NCBI RefSeq assembly: GCF_008711525.1
Contig: NZ_VXKS01000002.1
Location: 1-64,000, forward strand
DNA from: Cysteiniphilum sp. JM-1
Lineage (GTDB): Bacteria > Pseudomonadota > Gammaproteobacteria > Francisellales > Francisellaceae
Length of the DNA stretch: 64,000 nt
Direction of reading: 5' to 3'
Part shown: positions 37,635 through 47,356 of the stretch, one piece after another
Numbering within the stretch: position 1 is the first letter of the stretch
Layout: each line of letters begins with the position of its first letter
The notes under the pieces: generated by a model
Database searches by the model: none
What the model saw: the letters and a program-made list of their open reading frames with translations, nothing else
Told to the model about the DNA's origin: nothing
Program-made: the position numbers and the translations under genes

Positions 37635-38228
37635 ATGCTATTTATTTTAATGCTTATCATTGGCTACTTATTTGGTTCAATTAATAGTGCCATCATCACC
37701 TGTAAATTGATGGGCTTACCTTCACCACGCAGTATTGGTTCCGGTAATCCAGGGGCAACTAATGTCTTGCGTCTAGGAGGCAAAAAGGCCGCAGCAATCA
37801 CCCTTTTGGGTGACGCACTGAAAGGCTTAATCCCCGTAATTATTGCGCATGCTTTACATTTAAGCGCAACTGAAATTGGTTATGTTGCACTTCTTGCCGT
37901 TGTTGGGCATATATTTCCTGTATTCTTTGGTTTCAAAGGAGGTAAAGGTGTTGCCACTTTAATCGGTGTTGTTCTTGGATTTTATTGGTTGATTGGCATT
38001 ATCTTTCTTGCTACATGGCTCATATGCGCATTAATTACCAAGTACTCTTCATTGTCTGCATTAATTGCGACGATTGTTTCTGCTGTTTGTGTGATTTTCA
38101 TCTTTAGTTTTCACACTGCACTGCCATTTATCATCATTGCTGTTATTGTGATCTTACGACATCATGAAAACATCAAACGCCTTATCAATGGCAGCGAAAG
38201 CAAAATAGGTCAAAAGAAAAATGCCTGA
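37635..38228 (+). CDS. plsY: Glycerol-3-phosphate acyltransferase PlsY
   Basis: The 197-residue inner-membrane enzyme transfers acyl groups from acyl-phosphate to glycerol-3-phosphate in the first step of phospholipid synthesis. Family motifs are GSINSAIITCKLMGLPSPR, GSGNPGATNVLRLGGKKAA (about 37-55) and HIFPVFFGFKGGKGVAT (about 92-108). About five hydrophobic helices. The ribosome site is poor. It overlaps mutM by eight bases. The 227-bp gap before it holds no evident gene. Confidence 0.95.
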   Translation: MLFILMLIIGYLFGSINSAIITCKLMGLPSPRSIGSGNPGATNVLRLGGKKAAAITLLGDALKGLIPVIIAHALHLSATEIGYVALLAVVGHIFPVFFGFKGGKGVATLIGVVLGFYWLIGIIFLATWLICALITKYSSLSALIATIVSAVCVIFIFSFHTALPFIIIAVIVILRHHENIKRLINGSESKIGQKKNA

Positions 38229-39039
38229 ATTACCTGAAGTCGAGACGGTTAAAAACGGTCTTAGCTTACATTGCTTAAAGCGCAAGATTATAAGCGCTCA
38301 TACTTATATTGATAAACTACGCTATCCACTGGATCCTAGGCTTAGTGACAAAGTAACTAACCAATCAATTCATGATATCTCAAGGCGTGGCAAGCATTTG
38401 ATTATCACCTTAGATGATTATGCGTTGATTATTCATCTTGGCATGTCTGGTGTATTGCAGATTACTGATCGTAATACCTATCAACACAAAAAACATGATC
38501 ATATTGTTTTACAACTCGATGATGGTCAGACGATCTTTTATCATGACCCTCGGCGCTTTGGTTATTGGGATATTACCGACGGTGATCCTTTGCTACATAA
38601 ATACTTTTCAAACTATGGTCCTGAGCCTTTAACGCAACACTTTAATAGTCGCTATTTGCAACGCACACTTAAAGCACGCACACAAGCGATCAAAAGTGTG
38701 ATTATGGATAACAAAATCGTGGTTGGTGTTGGCAACATCTATGCCTGTGAGAGTTTATTTAAAGCAGGTATTTCACCGTTGAAACCCGCTAATACCTTGA
38801 CAAAGAATGAGATCAGCAAGCTTATCGATGCCATCCAATCCACGTTATTGCAAGCGATTAAAGCCGGTGGCACCACCTTGAAAGACTACAAAAATGCCAC
38901 AGGCAAACCTGGTTATTTTGCCCAATCTTTAGCAGTTTACGGGCAAAAAGACAAAGCATGCCAGATCTGTTCAACCGTTATTTCATCGATTGTTATCAAT
39001 CAACGCAACACCTTCTATTGCCCACAATGTCAACCATAA
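38221..39039 (+). CDS. mutM: Formamidopyrimidine-DNA glycosylase MutM (Fpg)
   Basis: The 272-residue repair enzyme removes 8-oxoguanine and ring-opened purines. It begins PELPEVETV, in which Pro1 (after Met removal) and Glu are catalytic. The helix-two-turn-helix lysine region VVGVGNIYACESLFKAGISP is at about 167-186. The C-terminal zinc finger keeps four Cys (CQICSTV...FYCPQC). It overlaps plsY, and holA follows 10 bp later. Confidence 0.96.
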   Translation: MPELPEVETVKNGLSLHCLKRKIISAHTYIDKLRYPLDPRLSDKVTNQSIHDISRRGKHLIITLDDYALIIHLGMSGVLQITDRNTYQHKKHDHIVLQLDDGQTIFYHDPRRFGYWDITDGDPLLHKYFSNYGPEPLTQHFNSRYLQRTLKARTQAIKSVIMDNKIVVGVGNIYACESLFKAGISPLKPANTLTKNEISKLIDAIQSTLLQAIKAGGTTLKDYKNATGKPGYFAQSLAVYGQKDKACQICSTVISSIVINQRNTFYCPQCQP

Positions 39040-39049
39040 GGGAAAAATA

Positions 39050-40042
39050 ATGATCAAAGCCACTAACTACCTAGAAGCCTTAAAAGTCATTGAAAAAAAA
39101 GACTTCCCTTGTTATATCATCACCGGCAAAGAGCCTTATCAAAAAAATAAACTCATTGAGCAAATTAATGCCAAATATAAAGCACAAAACTTTGAGATTC
39201 TGCGCGCACAAATCATCAATCAACAATATGATTTTTTACAAAGCAACTTCAATAGCTTTAGCTTGTTTGCCGAAGAACGTTTATTGCAACTGACCATTAC
39301 TAAAGCGCCTGATAAGAATGCGCAAAAATTGCTCGTTGATTGCCTTAACAACATCTCACAAAGTGATCGCTTTTTGTTGATATTTGATGATCTGACGAGT
39401 GCGCAACAAAAAACTAAATGGTTCCAGTCACTTGTGCAACAAGCACTATATATTCAAGTATGGCCAGTTAGCATTCAAGAGTCGATTAAACTCATTAAGC
39501 TTGAACTTAGCTCTCTTGATAAGCCAATCACATTAACTGAAGACGCCTTGATGCTCTTAGCACAAAAAACCGAAGGCAATCTCTTTGCTGCTAACCAAAT
39601 GATTAGCCTACTGCAACATCAACCACAGACGCACTTTGATGATAAGACGCTTACTGAGTATTTATCCAATGCGATGAATTACGATGTATTTGATCTGGCA
39701 CAAAGTCTTATTGAGCAGAACATGAATCGCTCACTGGTGATATTACAGCACTTATTCAAAGAGCGTGTTGAAAGTGCCATTATTCTTTGGGCAATTTTAA
39801 AAGAGTTACGCATTTGCTATAACCTGAGCATGCAAACGCCACAACAGCAACAACAAACCTTTGTACGCAATAATATCTGGAAAACACGGCAAGCCGTCTA
39901 TGCACGCCTAGCTAGAAAATTTAGCAAGCAGTATTATGCTCAGCTTTTTAATCAATGCTTTGCCATTGATTTACTCGTTAAAGGAATCGAACAAGGTGAT
40001 GTAGAGCACGCATTAACTGAGCTAGTATGTCAATTACATTAG
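39050..40042 (+). CDS. holA: DNA polymerase III delta subunit HolA
   Basis: Start 39050 (MIKATNYLEALKVIEKKDFP) has AAGGG eight bases upstream; the frame upstream to 38990 lies in mutM. The 330-residue protein is the clamp-loader delta subunit, which opens the beta clamp. It shows the delta pattern: CYIITGKEPYQKNKLIEQI at 18-36, LLIFDDLTSAQQKTKW, LTEDALMLLAQKTEGNLFAA and a helical C-terminal collar domain. Downstream of mutM in what looks like one operon. It overlaps the convergent pseudopilin gene by four bases. Confidence 0.88.
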   Translation: MIKATNYLEALKVIEKKDFPCYIITGKEPYQKNKLIEQINAKYKAQNFEILRAQIINQQYDFLQSNFNSFSLFAEERLLQLTITKAPDKNAQKLLVDCLNNISQSDRFLLIFDDLTSAQQKTKWFQSLVQQALYIQVWPVSIQESIKLIKLELSSLDKPITLTEDALMLLAQKTEGNLFAANQMISLLQHQPQTHFDDKTLTEYLSNAMNYDVFDLAQSLIEQNMNRSLVILQHLFKERVESAIILWAILKELRICYNLSMQTPQQQQQTFVRNNIWKTRQAVYARLARKFSKQYYAQLFNQCFAIDLLVKGIEQGDVEHALTELVCQLH

Positions 40043-40602
40043 CACACTTGTGAGGTACTAAAAATATCAAGCTTGATTCTGCCAATCATATTAATCACTA
40101 CTTCTCGATCATAACGCCCCGCGCCTTGCCCATCAACGGTAGCGCAATAACGTAAAGATGCAGCAGTTGAGGATAATCCACTTGGCTGAAATTTCATCGA
40201 ATCACCATTTGTACTTGAAATATATTCTCCTGTGGTTGGTGCCTCAATCGTTGTAATAATACGATCAACATCAGTAGACACCCCCGTTGAACTTGTAAAT
40301 AGAATCAAGCGATTATTCCCCCAATTACTTGCTGGTACCGTCGCACAGGTAGCACCATCCGTGCTTGGACACAGAAATACTGATGTTACTTCTGACATTG
40401 CTGTGATTCTGCCTAACTCTAAAGCCGCTTTGACTTTATCTAAATAAATTTCTGAATTAGCGCGCCCCAAAGTGCCAACCATCAAAGGCACAGCAACCGC
40501 AATAACGATCGCCATCACGACAATAACCACCATTCCCTCAATCAAGCTAAAGCCTAGATTTCGAGCGCCTCTGTTGTTTTTGCCATTTTTTCTCATCTTC
40601 AT
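40039..40602 (-). CDS. FimT/GspH-like minor pseudopilin
   Basis: The 187-residue protein has a type IV prepilin leader: 17 mostly basic residues ending in Gly17, then FSLIEGMVVIVVMAIVIAVA with the conserved Glu at +5. The C-terminal part has cysteines (FLCPSTDGATC; RYCATVDG) and the GspH/FimT layout (ITAMSEVTSVFLCPS; WGNNRLILF; FQPSGLSS). Such minor pilins prime type IV pilus or type II secretion fibres and FimT can bind DNA. It stands alone, without other pilus genes in the window. Confidence 0.85.
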   Translation of the reverse strand: MKMRKNGKNNRGARNLGFSLIEGMVVIVVMAIVIAVAVPLMVGTLGRANSEIYLDKVKAALELGRITAMSEVTSVFLCPSTDGATCATVPASNWGNNRLILFTSSTGVSTDVDRIITTIEAPTTGEYISSTNGDSMKFQPSGLSSTAASLRYCATVDGQGAGRYDREVVINMIGRIKLDIFSTSQVC

Positions 40603-40603
40603 A

Positions 40604-40631
40604 TTGCAATTAACTCCATATTCCCTATAAT
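40604..40631 (+). promoter_or_regulatory. Sigma-70 promoter of tRNA-Lys
   Basis: TTGCAA (40604-40609), a 16-base spacer and a perfect TATAAT (40626-40631) lie 13 bases upstream of the tRNA. The -35 element is just upstream of the divergent pseudopilin start. Confidence 0.75.
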
Positions 40632-40644
40632 GTGCCCTGTCTTT

Positions 40645-40720
40645 GGGTCGTTAGCTCAGTCGGTAGAGCAGTTGGCTTTTAACCAATTGGTCGCAGGTTC
40701 GAATCCTGCACGACCCACCA
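40645..40720 (+). tRNA. tRNA-Lys(UUU)
   Basis: 76 bases with a complete cloverleaf: acceptor GGGTCGT pairs with ACGACCC, D arm TAGCTCAGTCGGTAGAGCA, anticodon stem TTGG/CCAA with loop CTTTTAA giving anticodon TTT, T arm GCAGGTTCGAATCCTGC, and an encoded CCA end. It reads both lysine codons. Confidence 0.98.
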
Positions 40721-40811
40721 TTTTCATAATGATCATAATATTTCATATTTTTAGTGATTCTAGTCAACAATATGCACTGATACAAATCTATAATTGGTAT
40801 ATTAAAGAAGC

Positions 40812-40988
40812 CTAGCCCAAAGGTTTTAAAATAGCATAGCCCTTTAGAATGCTTTCATGAAAAACCTCAGGGATTCTAGCCCAATCTAACACTTGCACTA
40901 GAATAGGAATATTTGATATCTGTATTGTTTCCTTAAAAGCCTGTAGTTCAGAAGTATGTAATGGTTTCAAATCATGACTTCTAATCAC
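40812..40988 (-). pseudogene. Remnant of a MntA-type nucleotidyltransferase
   Basis: A 58-codon frame from GTG 40988, closed upstream by a TAG three codons earlier. It reads LKPLHTSELQAFKETI ... ISNIPILVQVLDWARIPEVF and ends EVFHESILKGYAILKPLG. This resembles the C-terminal part of MNT nucleotidyltransferases (pattern S.LPF.VDVVDW..I...F...I), the antitoxin half of HEPN/MNT pairs. The catalytic GSR...D.D part is missing, and no HEPN gene is nearby. It starts 6 bp downstream of the pheT stop on the same strand. Most likely a gene scar beside the tRNA. Confidence 0.5.
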
Positions 40989-40994
40989 GAGATA

Positions 40995-43376
40995 CTATTC
41001 TCGCAGACTGGCATCAGTATTTTCTTTTAGCGACTTAAGAATTTTAGCCATCGCGTCATTCATAAGCTCATCCGTCAAGGTCTGCGTATTATCTTGAAAA
41101 GTGAGATTCAAAGCGATACTCTTTTTATTCTCTGGCAAGTTTTCACCTTGATAAACATCAAATAAATCAACCTGATTCAATAAATTCACATCCGCTTTAT
41201 TCACTGCATCAATCAAGCTTTGCGCACTGATATTACAATCAACAATAACCGCAATATCACGTGAAACCGATGGATATTTAGAAATTGCCATAAATTTAGC
41301 AACATCTTTGTTTGAGATTTTACTGGTTTGCAGCTCAAATACTACCGGTGATTTGCCTTTGATTTGCAATACTTTCATTACACTTGGGTGCAAGACACCA
41401 ATAACACCAACTTTTTCACCATTTTGATAAATATAAGCGGATTGTCCCGGGTGCAGCCAATCGATATCTTCACAAGCAACATAATTGACTGACTTTTTAT
41501 TTAATTGCAGCAGCGCCTCAGCATCTGCCTTAACTGAGTAAAAATCACTTGCCGTTTTTTCCTGCCAATTCAGTGGATTGATATCACCATAAACAAGACC
41601 GGCTAAATGTGAGTATTCATGCGCTAATGTCTCAGCCGGTTGAAAACAAACACCTTCTTCAAAAATACGAATACGCGATTGCTGACGATTTAAATTGGCT
41701 TTAAATGTTGACACAAGGCCTGGGATCAAGCCTTGACGCATCACCGACATATCTTGTGAAATCGGCTTTTGCAAAGCCAATCCTGCGGTATCAAAAAACA
41801 ATTCATCTAATTTAGGATCAATAAAGCTATAATTGATCACTTCATGATAGCCGCGATTAATCAATGTATTTTTTAATGCGCTTAAAGTAATGATATGTTC
41901 AGAAACTTGTTGTTGCGACAATGTTACCTCGGGCAAGGTCATCGGTAAATTCTGATAACCATAGACACGCCCGACTTCTTCGATTAAATCTTCTTCAATC
42001 GCCATATCAAAACGATAACTTGGGGCAGTTGCCAACCACTTAATCTCATTACAGGCATCGTTAACTGGTTCAAGTGTGATATTAAGCGCTGTTAACACGT
42101 CTTCAACAAATGCGGCACTAAAATCCATACCAAGAATTGAGTTTAGCTTATTTAAGCGTAATGGAATTTGAGTCGTTGTTTCATTGTAATGATCCGCCTT
42201 AACAACTTCACTGACTTCACCTCCAGCAATATCAACGATCAAACGTGCGGCATAATCAATTGCATATTGGCATAGCTTCGGATCAACACCGCGTTCAAAG
42301 CGATGTGATGAGTCTGTATGCAATCCATATTGACGTGCTTTACCTGCAATTGCTTTAGGCGCAAAATAAGCACTTTCTAGAAAGATATTTTGTGTATTAT
42401 CAGTTACGGATGAATCCAGCCCACCCATCACACCAGCAATCGCTAACGCTTTATGCTCATCAGCAATCACTAAAGTATTGGATTTAAGAGTTACTTCAGT
42501 TTCATCTAATAAGGTAATCTTTTCATTCTCTTTCGCCATGCGCGCATAGACAGTACTACCAACTTTATCAGCATCAAAGGCATGCAGTGGCTGACCCAGT
42601 TCAAGTAATACATAATTGGTAATATCAACAATCGCAGAGATTGATCTTAAGCCTGAACGGCGCAGACGCTCTTTCATCCAAAGGGGAGTTTGCGCTTTCG
42701 CATCAATATTATAAATCATCCGTCCAAAATAGCGTGGACATGCCTCAGACACCGCTGAAACAACTTGTTTTTGCACACCTTTAACAAGATTAAGTTTAAT
42801 CTCATCAAGAGGTTTAAGCTTAGCATCAGTTAAAGCGGCAACCTCTCTTGCCACTCCATATACACTTAAACAATCCGCGCGATTCGGTGTCAAATCCACT
42901 TCAACAATATGATCATCCAACTGCAAATATTCACGAATATCAACACCAACAGGTGCATCCACTGGCAAATCCATCAAACCTTCGCTTTCATCACTCAACC
43001 CAAGTTCTTTTTGCGAGCACATCATGCCATACGATGGTTGACCGCGAAGTTTACTTTTCTTTATCTTAAAATCACCAGGCAGGCATGCGCCAATCTTAGC
43101 GACAGGCGCTTTCATCCCCGCATAGACATTTGGCGCGCCACAGACGATGGTAACTAGCTCATCATCGCCAACATCGACTTCACAAACGTTTAGCTTATCC
43201 GCATCAGGATGCTTATCAATTTTTTTAATTTGCCCAACAACAACCTGTGTGAAATCCAAAGCAACGGCTTCAATTGAATCAACTTCCAAACCGGCAGCTG
43301 TAAGCTTTTCACTTAAGGTATTTACCTCAAGATTTTTATCCAAATAATTTTCTAACCAACGATGACTAAATTTCAT
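40995..43376 (-). CDS. pheT: Phenylalanyl-tRNA synthetase beta subunit
   Basis: The 793-residue beta chain of the (alpha-beta)2 enzyme. The N-terminal EMAP/tRNA-binding domain (VVVGQIKKIDKHPDADKLNV, about 45-64), the B3/B4 editing domain, B5 (RLNKLNSILGM), a catalytic-like core (RVYGYQNLP; SFIDPKLDELFF) and the C-terminal anticodon-binding domain (AISKYPSVSRDIAVIVDCNI) are all present. Length is normal. It follows pheS on the same strand with a 72-bp gap that contains a strong hairpin. Confidence 0.97.
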   Translation of the reverse strand: MKFSHRWLENYLDKNLEVNTLSEKLTAAGLEVDSIEAVALDFTQVVVGQIKKIDKHPDADKLNVCEVDVGDDELVTIVCGAPNVYAGMKAPVAKIGACLPGDFKIKKSKLRGQPSYGMMCSQKELGLSDESEGLMDLPVDAPVGVDIREYLQLDDHIVEVDLTPNRADCLSVYGVAREVAALTDAKLKPLDEIKLNLVKGVQKQVVSAVSEACPRYFGRMIYNIDAKAQTPLWMKERLRRSGLRSISAIVDITNYVLLELGQPLHAFDADKVGSTVYARMAKENEKITLLDETEVTLKSNTLVIADEHKALAIAGVMGGLDSSVTDNTQNIFLESAYFAPKAIAGKARQYGLHTDSSHRFERGVDPKLCQYAIDYAARLIVDIAGGEVSEVVKADHYNETTTQIPLRLNKLNSILGMDFSAAFVEDVLTALNITLEPVNDACNEIKWLATAPSYRFDMAIEEDLIEEVGRVYGYQNLPMTLPEVTLSQQQVSEHIITLSALKNTLINRGYHEVINYSFIDPKLDELFFDTAGLALQKPISQDMSVMRQGLIPGLVSTFKANLNRQQSRIRIFEEGVCFQPAETLAHEYSHLAGLVYGDINPLNWQEKTASDFYSVKADAEALLQLNKKSVNYVACEDIDWLHPGQSAYIYQNGEKVGVIGVLHPSVMKVLQIKGKSPVVFELQTSKISNKDVAKFMAISKYPSVSRDIAVIVDCNISAQSLIDAVNKADVNLLNQVDLFDVYQGENLPENKKSIALNLTFQDNTQTLTDELMNDAMAKILKSLKENTDASLRE

Positions 43377-43396
43377 TTTGTTATCCTGTAATGTTT

Positions 43397-43430
43397 GAGG
43401 TAGCGTTAGCTTTTAAGCTAATGCTACCTC
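43397..43430. repeat. Hairpin between pheS and pheT
   Basis: Arms GAGGTAGCGTTAGCTT and AAGCTAATGCTACCTC are complementary over 16 positions with one mismatch, and the loop is TT. There is no T-run, so it is not a standard terminator. It may tune the pheS/pheT ratio or protect mRNA. Confidence 0.75.
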
Positions 43431-43448
43431 CGATATATTATGTACGAT

Positions 43449-44477
<1,029 letters not shown>

Positions 44478-44495
44478 TCAAATAATGGCGAGCAT

Positions 44496-44672
44496 TATAT
44501 ACCCATCACAAACCAGTTTACAGTATTTCTGCTATTGAATTTCTTGCACTTTTGAATGATTTGATCTTGCTAATAGTCCTAGCTACTACCTGCAATCCAA
44601 TCATTCAAAAACACCAAAAACTTCTTCAACATTAAACACTATAAAATGGCTTACGATGGGTATATACCTATC
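44496..44672. repeat. Dispersed repeat, copy B, with nested inverted repeats
   Basis: This fills much of the 326-bp gap between pheS and gloA. It is bounded by inverted TATATACCCATC (44498-44509) and GATGGGTATATA (about 44655-44666). Inside, TTTTGAATGATT and AATCATTCAAAA form a perfect 12-bp inverted repeat around a 36-base loop. Beyond it comes the 24-base block shared with copy A (CAAAAACTTCTTCAACATTA...). No gene is seen. It has the look of a small non-coding mobile or MITE-like element. Confidence 0.6.
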
Positions 44673-44788
44673 ATCAGGCGTTTTGTAGAACTTATTGCTG
44701 TGAGATTGGTATGATTTACCTTGTCAGACCCATGCTGTTTTATTAACATTCTGCACAGATTCATACAATAAGAACAAAGGACAACATT

Positions 44789-45181
44789 ATGCGTCTAGCT
44801 CACATTATGATTCGTGTTAATAATCTCGAAGAATCGATTAATTTTTATCAAACTATTTTTGGCATGAATTTACTTAAAAAAATGGATAACGAGGCTTATC
44901 GCTATACATTAGCGTTCATGGGATATGGCAATGACATCAATGCCATTACCGCCATTGAACTGACTTATAACTGGGATACCGATAGTTATGATCATGGCAA
45001 TGCTTTTGGGCATTTATGTATTGAAGTCGAGGATGTTTATCAAAGCTGTGAGGAGATTAAGAAACAAGGAGGGATTGTCACGCGTGAAGCTGGCCCTGTC
45101 AAAGGTGGCACCAGTGTCATTGCTTTTGTCAAAGACCCTAATGGTTATCAGATTGAACTCATTAATAAGAAAGTCCGCTAA
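44789..45181 (+). CDS. gloA: Lactoylglutathione lyase (glyoxalase I)
   Basis: The 130-residue metalloenzyme converts the methylglyoxal-glutathione hemithioacetal to S-lactoylglutathione. Metal ligands are His5, Glu57, His75 and Glu123, matching the Ni-type bacterial enzyme within one residue. Signature parts are HIMIRVNNLEESINFYQTIF and GHLCIEVEDVY. AAAGGA precedes the ATG by eight bases. It is followed by typA 101 bp later. Confidence 0.95.
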   Translation: MRLAHIMIRVNNLEESINFYQTIFGMNLLKKMDNEAYRYTLAFMGYGNDINAITAIELTYNWDTDSYDHGNAFGHLCIEVEDVYQSCEEIKKQGGIVTREAGPVKGGTSVIAFVKDPNGYQIELINKKVR

Positions 45182-45282
45182 TAATTGAGACATGCAATTC
45201 TCACAAAAAAACATTGCGTATTTTAAATGTGACCGTACAATCACTAATCAATTTACGCTAACTCTTAAAAGAATATAATTTT

Positions 45283-47100
45283 ATGATCGAAAATTTACGT
45301 AATATCGCAATTATCGCACACGTTGACCATGGCAAAACAACGCTAGTTGATAAACTATTACAGCAATCGGGCACATTAAAAACGCGTGGCGCTGATGTTG
45401 AGCGTGTAATGGACTCCAACGACTTAGAAAAAGAGCGTGGCATTACGATTCTTGCTAAAAACACCGCTATTAAATGGAATGATTATCGTATTAACATCGT
45501 TGACACACCAGGACATGCTGACTTCGGTGGTGAAGTAGAACGTGTGATGTCAATGGTTGACTCTGTGCTTCTTTTGGTTGATGCCGTTGATGGTCCTATG
45601 CCACAAACACGCTTTGTTACTGAAAAAGCATTCGCGCGCGGTTTAAGGCCCATTGTTGTTATTAACAAGATTGACCGTCCAGGTGCCCGCCCTGATTGGG
45701 TTATGGATCAAGTCTTTGACCTATTTGACCGCTTGGGTGCCACGGATGAGCAACTTGATTTCCCTGTTGTCTACACATCGGCATTAAATGGCTTTGCAAC
45801 AATGGATGCAAATGAAACCACCGATAATATGAATGCCCTATTTGAGACAATTGTTGAGCGTGTATCGCCACCTGAAGTCGATAAAGAAGGTGCATTTCAA
45901 ATGCAAATTTCTTCATTGGATTATTCAAGCTTCGTTGGCACAATCGGTATTGGACGCATTAAACGTGGTAAGATTAAAACCAATACACCGGTAAGTATTA
46001 TTGATAAAAACGGCAACACAAGACAAGGTCGTGTATTGCAAGTATTAGGACATATGGGACTTGAGCGTGTTGAAGTGCCTGAAGCGTCCGCTGGAGACAT
46101 CATCTGTATTACAGGTATTGAAGGAATTAATATCTCTGACACCATTTGCGCATTAGATTGCGTTGAAGCACTGCCGCCATTATCCGTTGATGAGCCAACC
46201 ATTTCGATGACTTTCCAAGTGAACAACTCGCCATTTGCTGGGCGCGAAGGTAAATTTGTAACTTCTCGTCAAATTAAAGATCGTTTGGAAAAAGAGCTTT
46301 TACACAACGTTGCTCTTCGTGTTGAACAACTAGATGACCCTGATAAATTCAAGGTTTCTGGTCGCGGTGAGCTTCACCTATCTATCTTACTTGAAAACAT
46401 GCGTCGCGAAGGCTTTGAAATCGCCGTATCACGTCCACATGTGATCTTTAAAGAAATTGATGGTGAGATGTGTGAGCCGTATGAGCAAGCCATTATTGAT
46501 GTTGATGAACAGTATCAAGGTTCTGTTATGGAAAAAATGGGCTTACGCCAAGGTGAGCTTAGAAATATGGAACCAGATGGCAAAGGTCGTGTACGCTTAG
46601 AATTTATCATCCCTTCGCGTGGTCTAATTGGCTTTTACACTGAGTTTTTAACTATTACTTCAGGCACTGGCATTATCAATAAGATATTTGATCATTATGG
46701 CCCTATGAAAAAGGGAATTATTGAATCGCGCCTAAACGGCACTTTAATTTCCATTTGTGCTGGTAAAGCAGTGGCATTTGCTCTGTTTAATTTACAAGAA
46801 CGTGGCAAAATGTTTATTGGTCATGGCGTTGAAGTTTATGAAGGTATGATCATCGGCATTAACTCACGTGATAATGATTTGACGGTTAACCCTTGTAAAG
46901 GCAAACAACTAACCAATATGCGTGCCTCTGGTAAAGATGAAAGTATCGTGTTAACTACACCCATTAAAATTACCCTTGAGTATGCATTAGAATTTATCGA
47001 AGATGATGAATTAGTTGAGATCACACCAAAATCAATCCGTCTGCGTAAGAAACTTTTGACTGAATCAGATCGTAAGCGCTATTCACGCTCAAAAGAATAA
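45283..47100 (+). CDS. typA: Ribosome-associated GTPase TypA/BipA
   Basis: The 605-residue translational GTPase assists 50S assembly and stress or virulence adaptation. G1 [15 protein letters not shown] is near residue 10, G2 [12 protein letters not shown]3 [16 protein letters not shown]4 [10 protein letters not shown], followed by EF-G-like domains II, III and V and the TypA-specific C-terminal domain (about 480-605; [18 protein letters not shown]). The ribosome site is weak (AAAAGAA). Confidence 0.97.
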   Translation: MIENLRNIAIIAHVDHGKTTLVDKLLQQSGTLKTRGADVERVMDSNDLEKERGITILAKNTAIKWNDYRINIVDTPGHADFGGEVERVMSMVDSVLLLVDAVDGPMPQTRFVTEKAFARGLRPIVVINKIDRPGARPDWVMDQVFDLFDRLGATDEQLDFPVVYTSALNGFATMDANETTDNMNALFETIVERVSPPEVDKEGAFQMQISSLDYSSFVGTIGIGRIKRGKIKTNTPVSIIDKNGNTRQGRVLQVLGHMGLERVEVPEASAGDIICITGIEGINISDTICALDCVEALPPLSVDEPTISMTFQVNNSPFAGREGKFVTSRQIKDRLEKELLHNVALRVEQLDDPDKFKVSGRGELHLSILLENMRREGFEIAVSRPHVIFKEIDGEMCEPYEQAIIDVDEQYQGSVMEKMGLRQGELRNMEPDGKGRVRLEFIIPSRGLIGFYTEFLTITSGTGIINKIFDHYGPMKKGIIESRLNGTLISICAGKAVAFALFNLQERGKMFIGHGVEVYEGMIIGINSRDNDLTVNPCKGKQLTNMRASGKDESIVLTTPIKITLEYALEFIEDDELVEITPKSIRLRKKLLTESDRKRYSRSKE

Positions 47101-47131
47101 GTACCTAAACAATAGCTTATTGTAATAATGG

Positions 47132-47154
47132 ATATTCGGGTCAAGCCCGAATAT
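47132..47154. repeat. Short palindrome downstream of typA
   Basis: ATATTCGGG and CCCGAATAT form a 9-bp perfect stem with loop TCAAG. A related degenerate sequence follows (TCTCGGACTTGATCCAGGAA). The type resembles the GGGCTTGACCC-like interspersed palindromes of many bacteria. Confidence 0.55.
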
Positions 47155-47245
47155 GACGGCTTGCTGGCATTCTCGGACTTGATCCAGGAATCCAAAAAAT
47201 ACCTGATAAGATTTGCATGGCTACTTAATTCACTATAAACATAAA

Positions 47246-47309
47246 CGTTGGCTGAGCATTAGTCGAAGCCACTCATCTTTGCATGCCCTTCGACTTTGCT
47301 CAGGGCACG
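47246..47309. repeat. REP-like palindrome, copy 2
   Basis: GGCTGAGCATTAGTCGAAG and CTTCGACTTTGCTCAGGG are inverted arms around an 18-base loop, near identical to copy 1. It lies between the convergent typA and sufS ends, where it could also act as a stem-loop for both transcripts. Confidence 0.8.
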
Positions 47310-47356
47310 TTTGGAATGGCTGGACTTGGTTCATAGCCCAAATAATTCACTACCAT

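Noticed and set aside
40989-43376. A HEPN toxin partner for the nucleotidyltransferase remnant
   Set aside because: The adjacent gene is pheT, and no small HEPN-like frame with an RxxxxH motif was seen on either side.
47246-47309. Stem-loop as the terminator of typA or sufS
   Set aside because: No T-run on either strand and the same sequence recurs elsewhere, so it is listed as a REP-like repeat.
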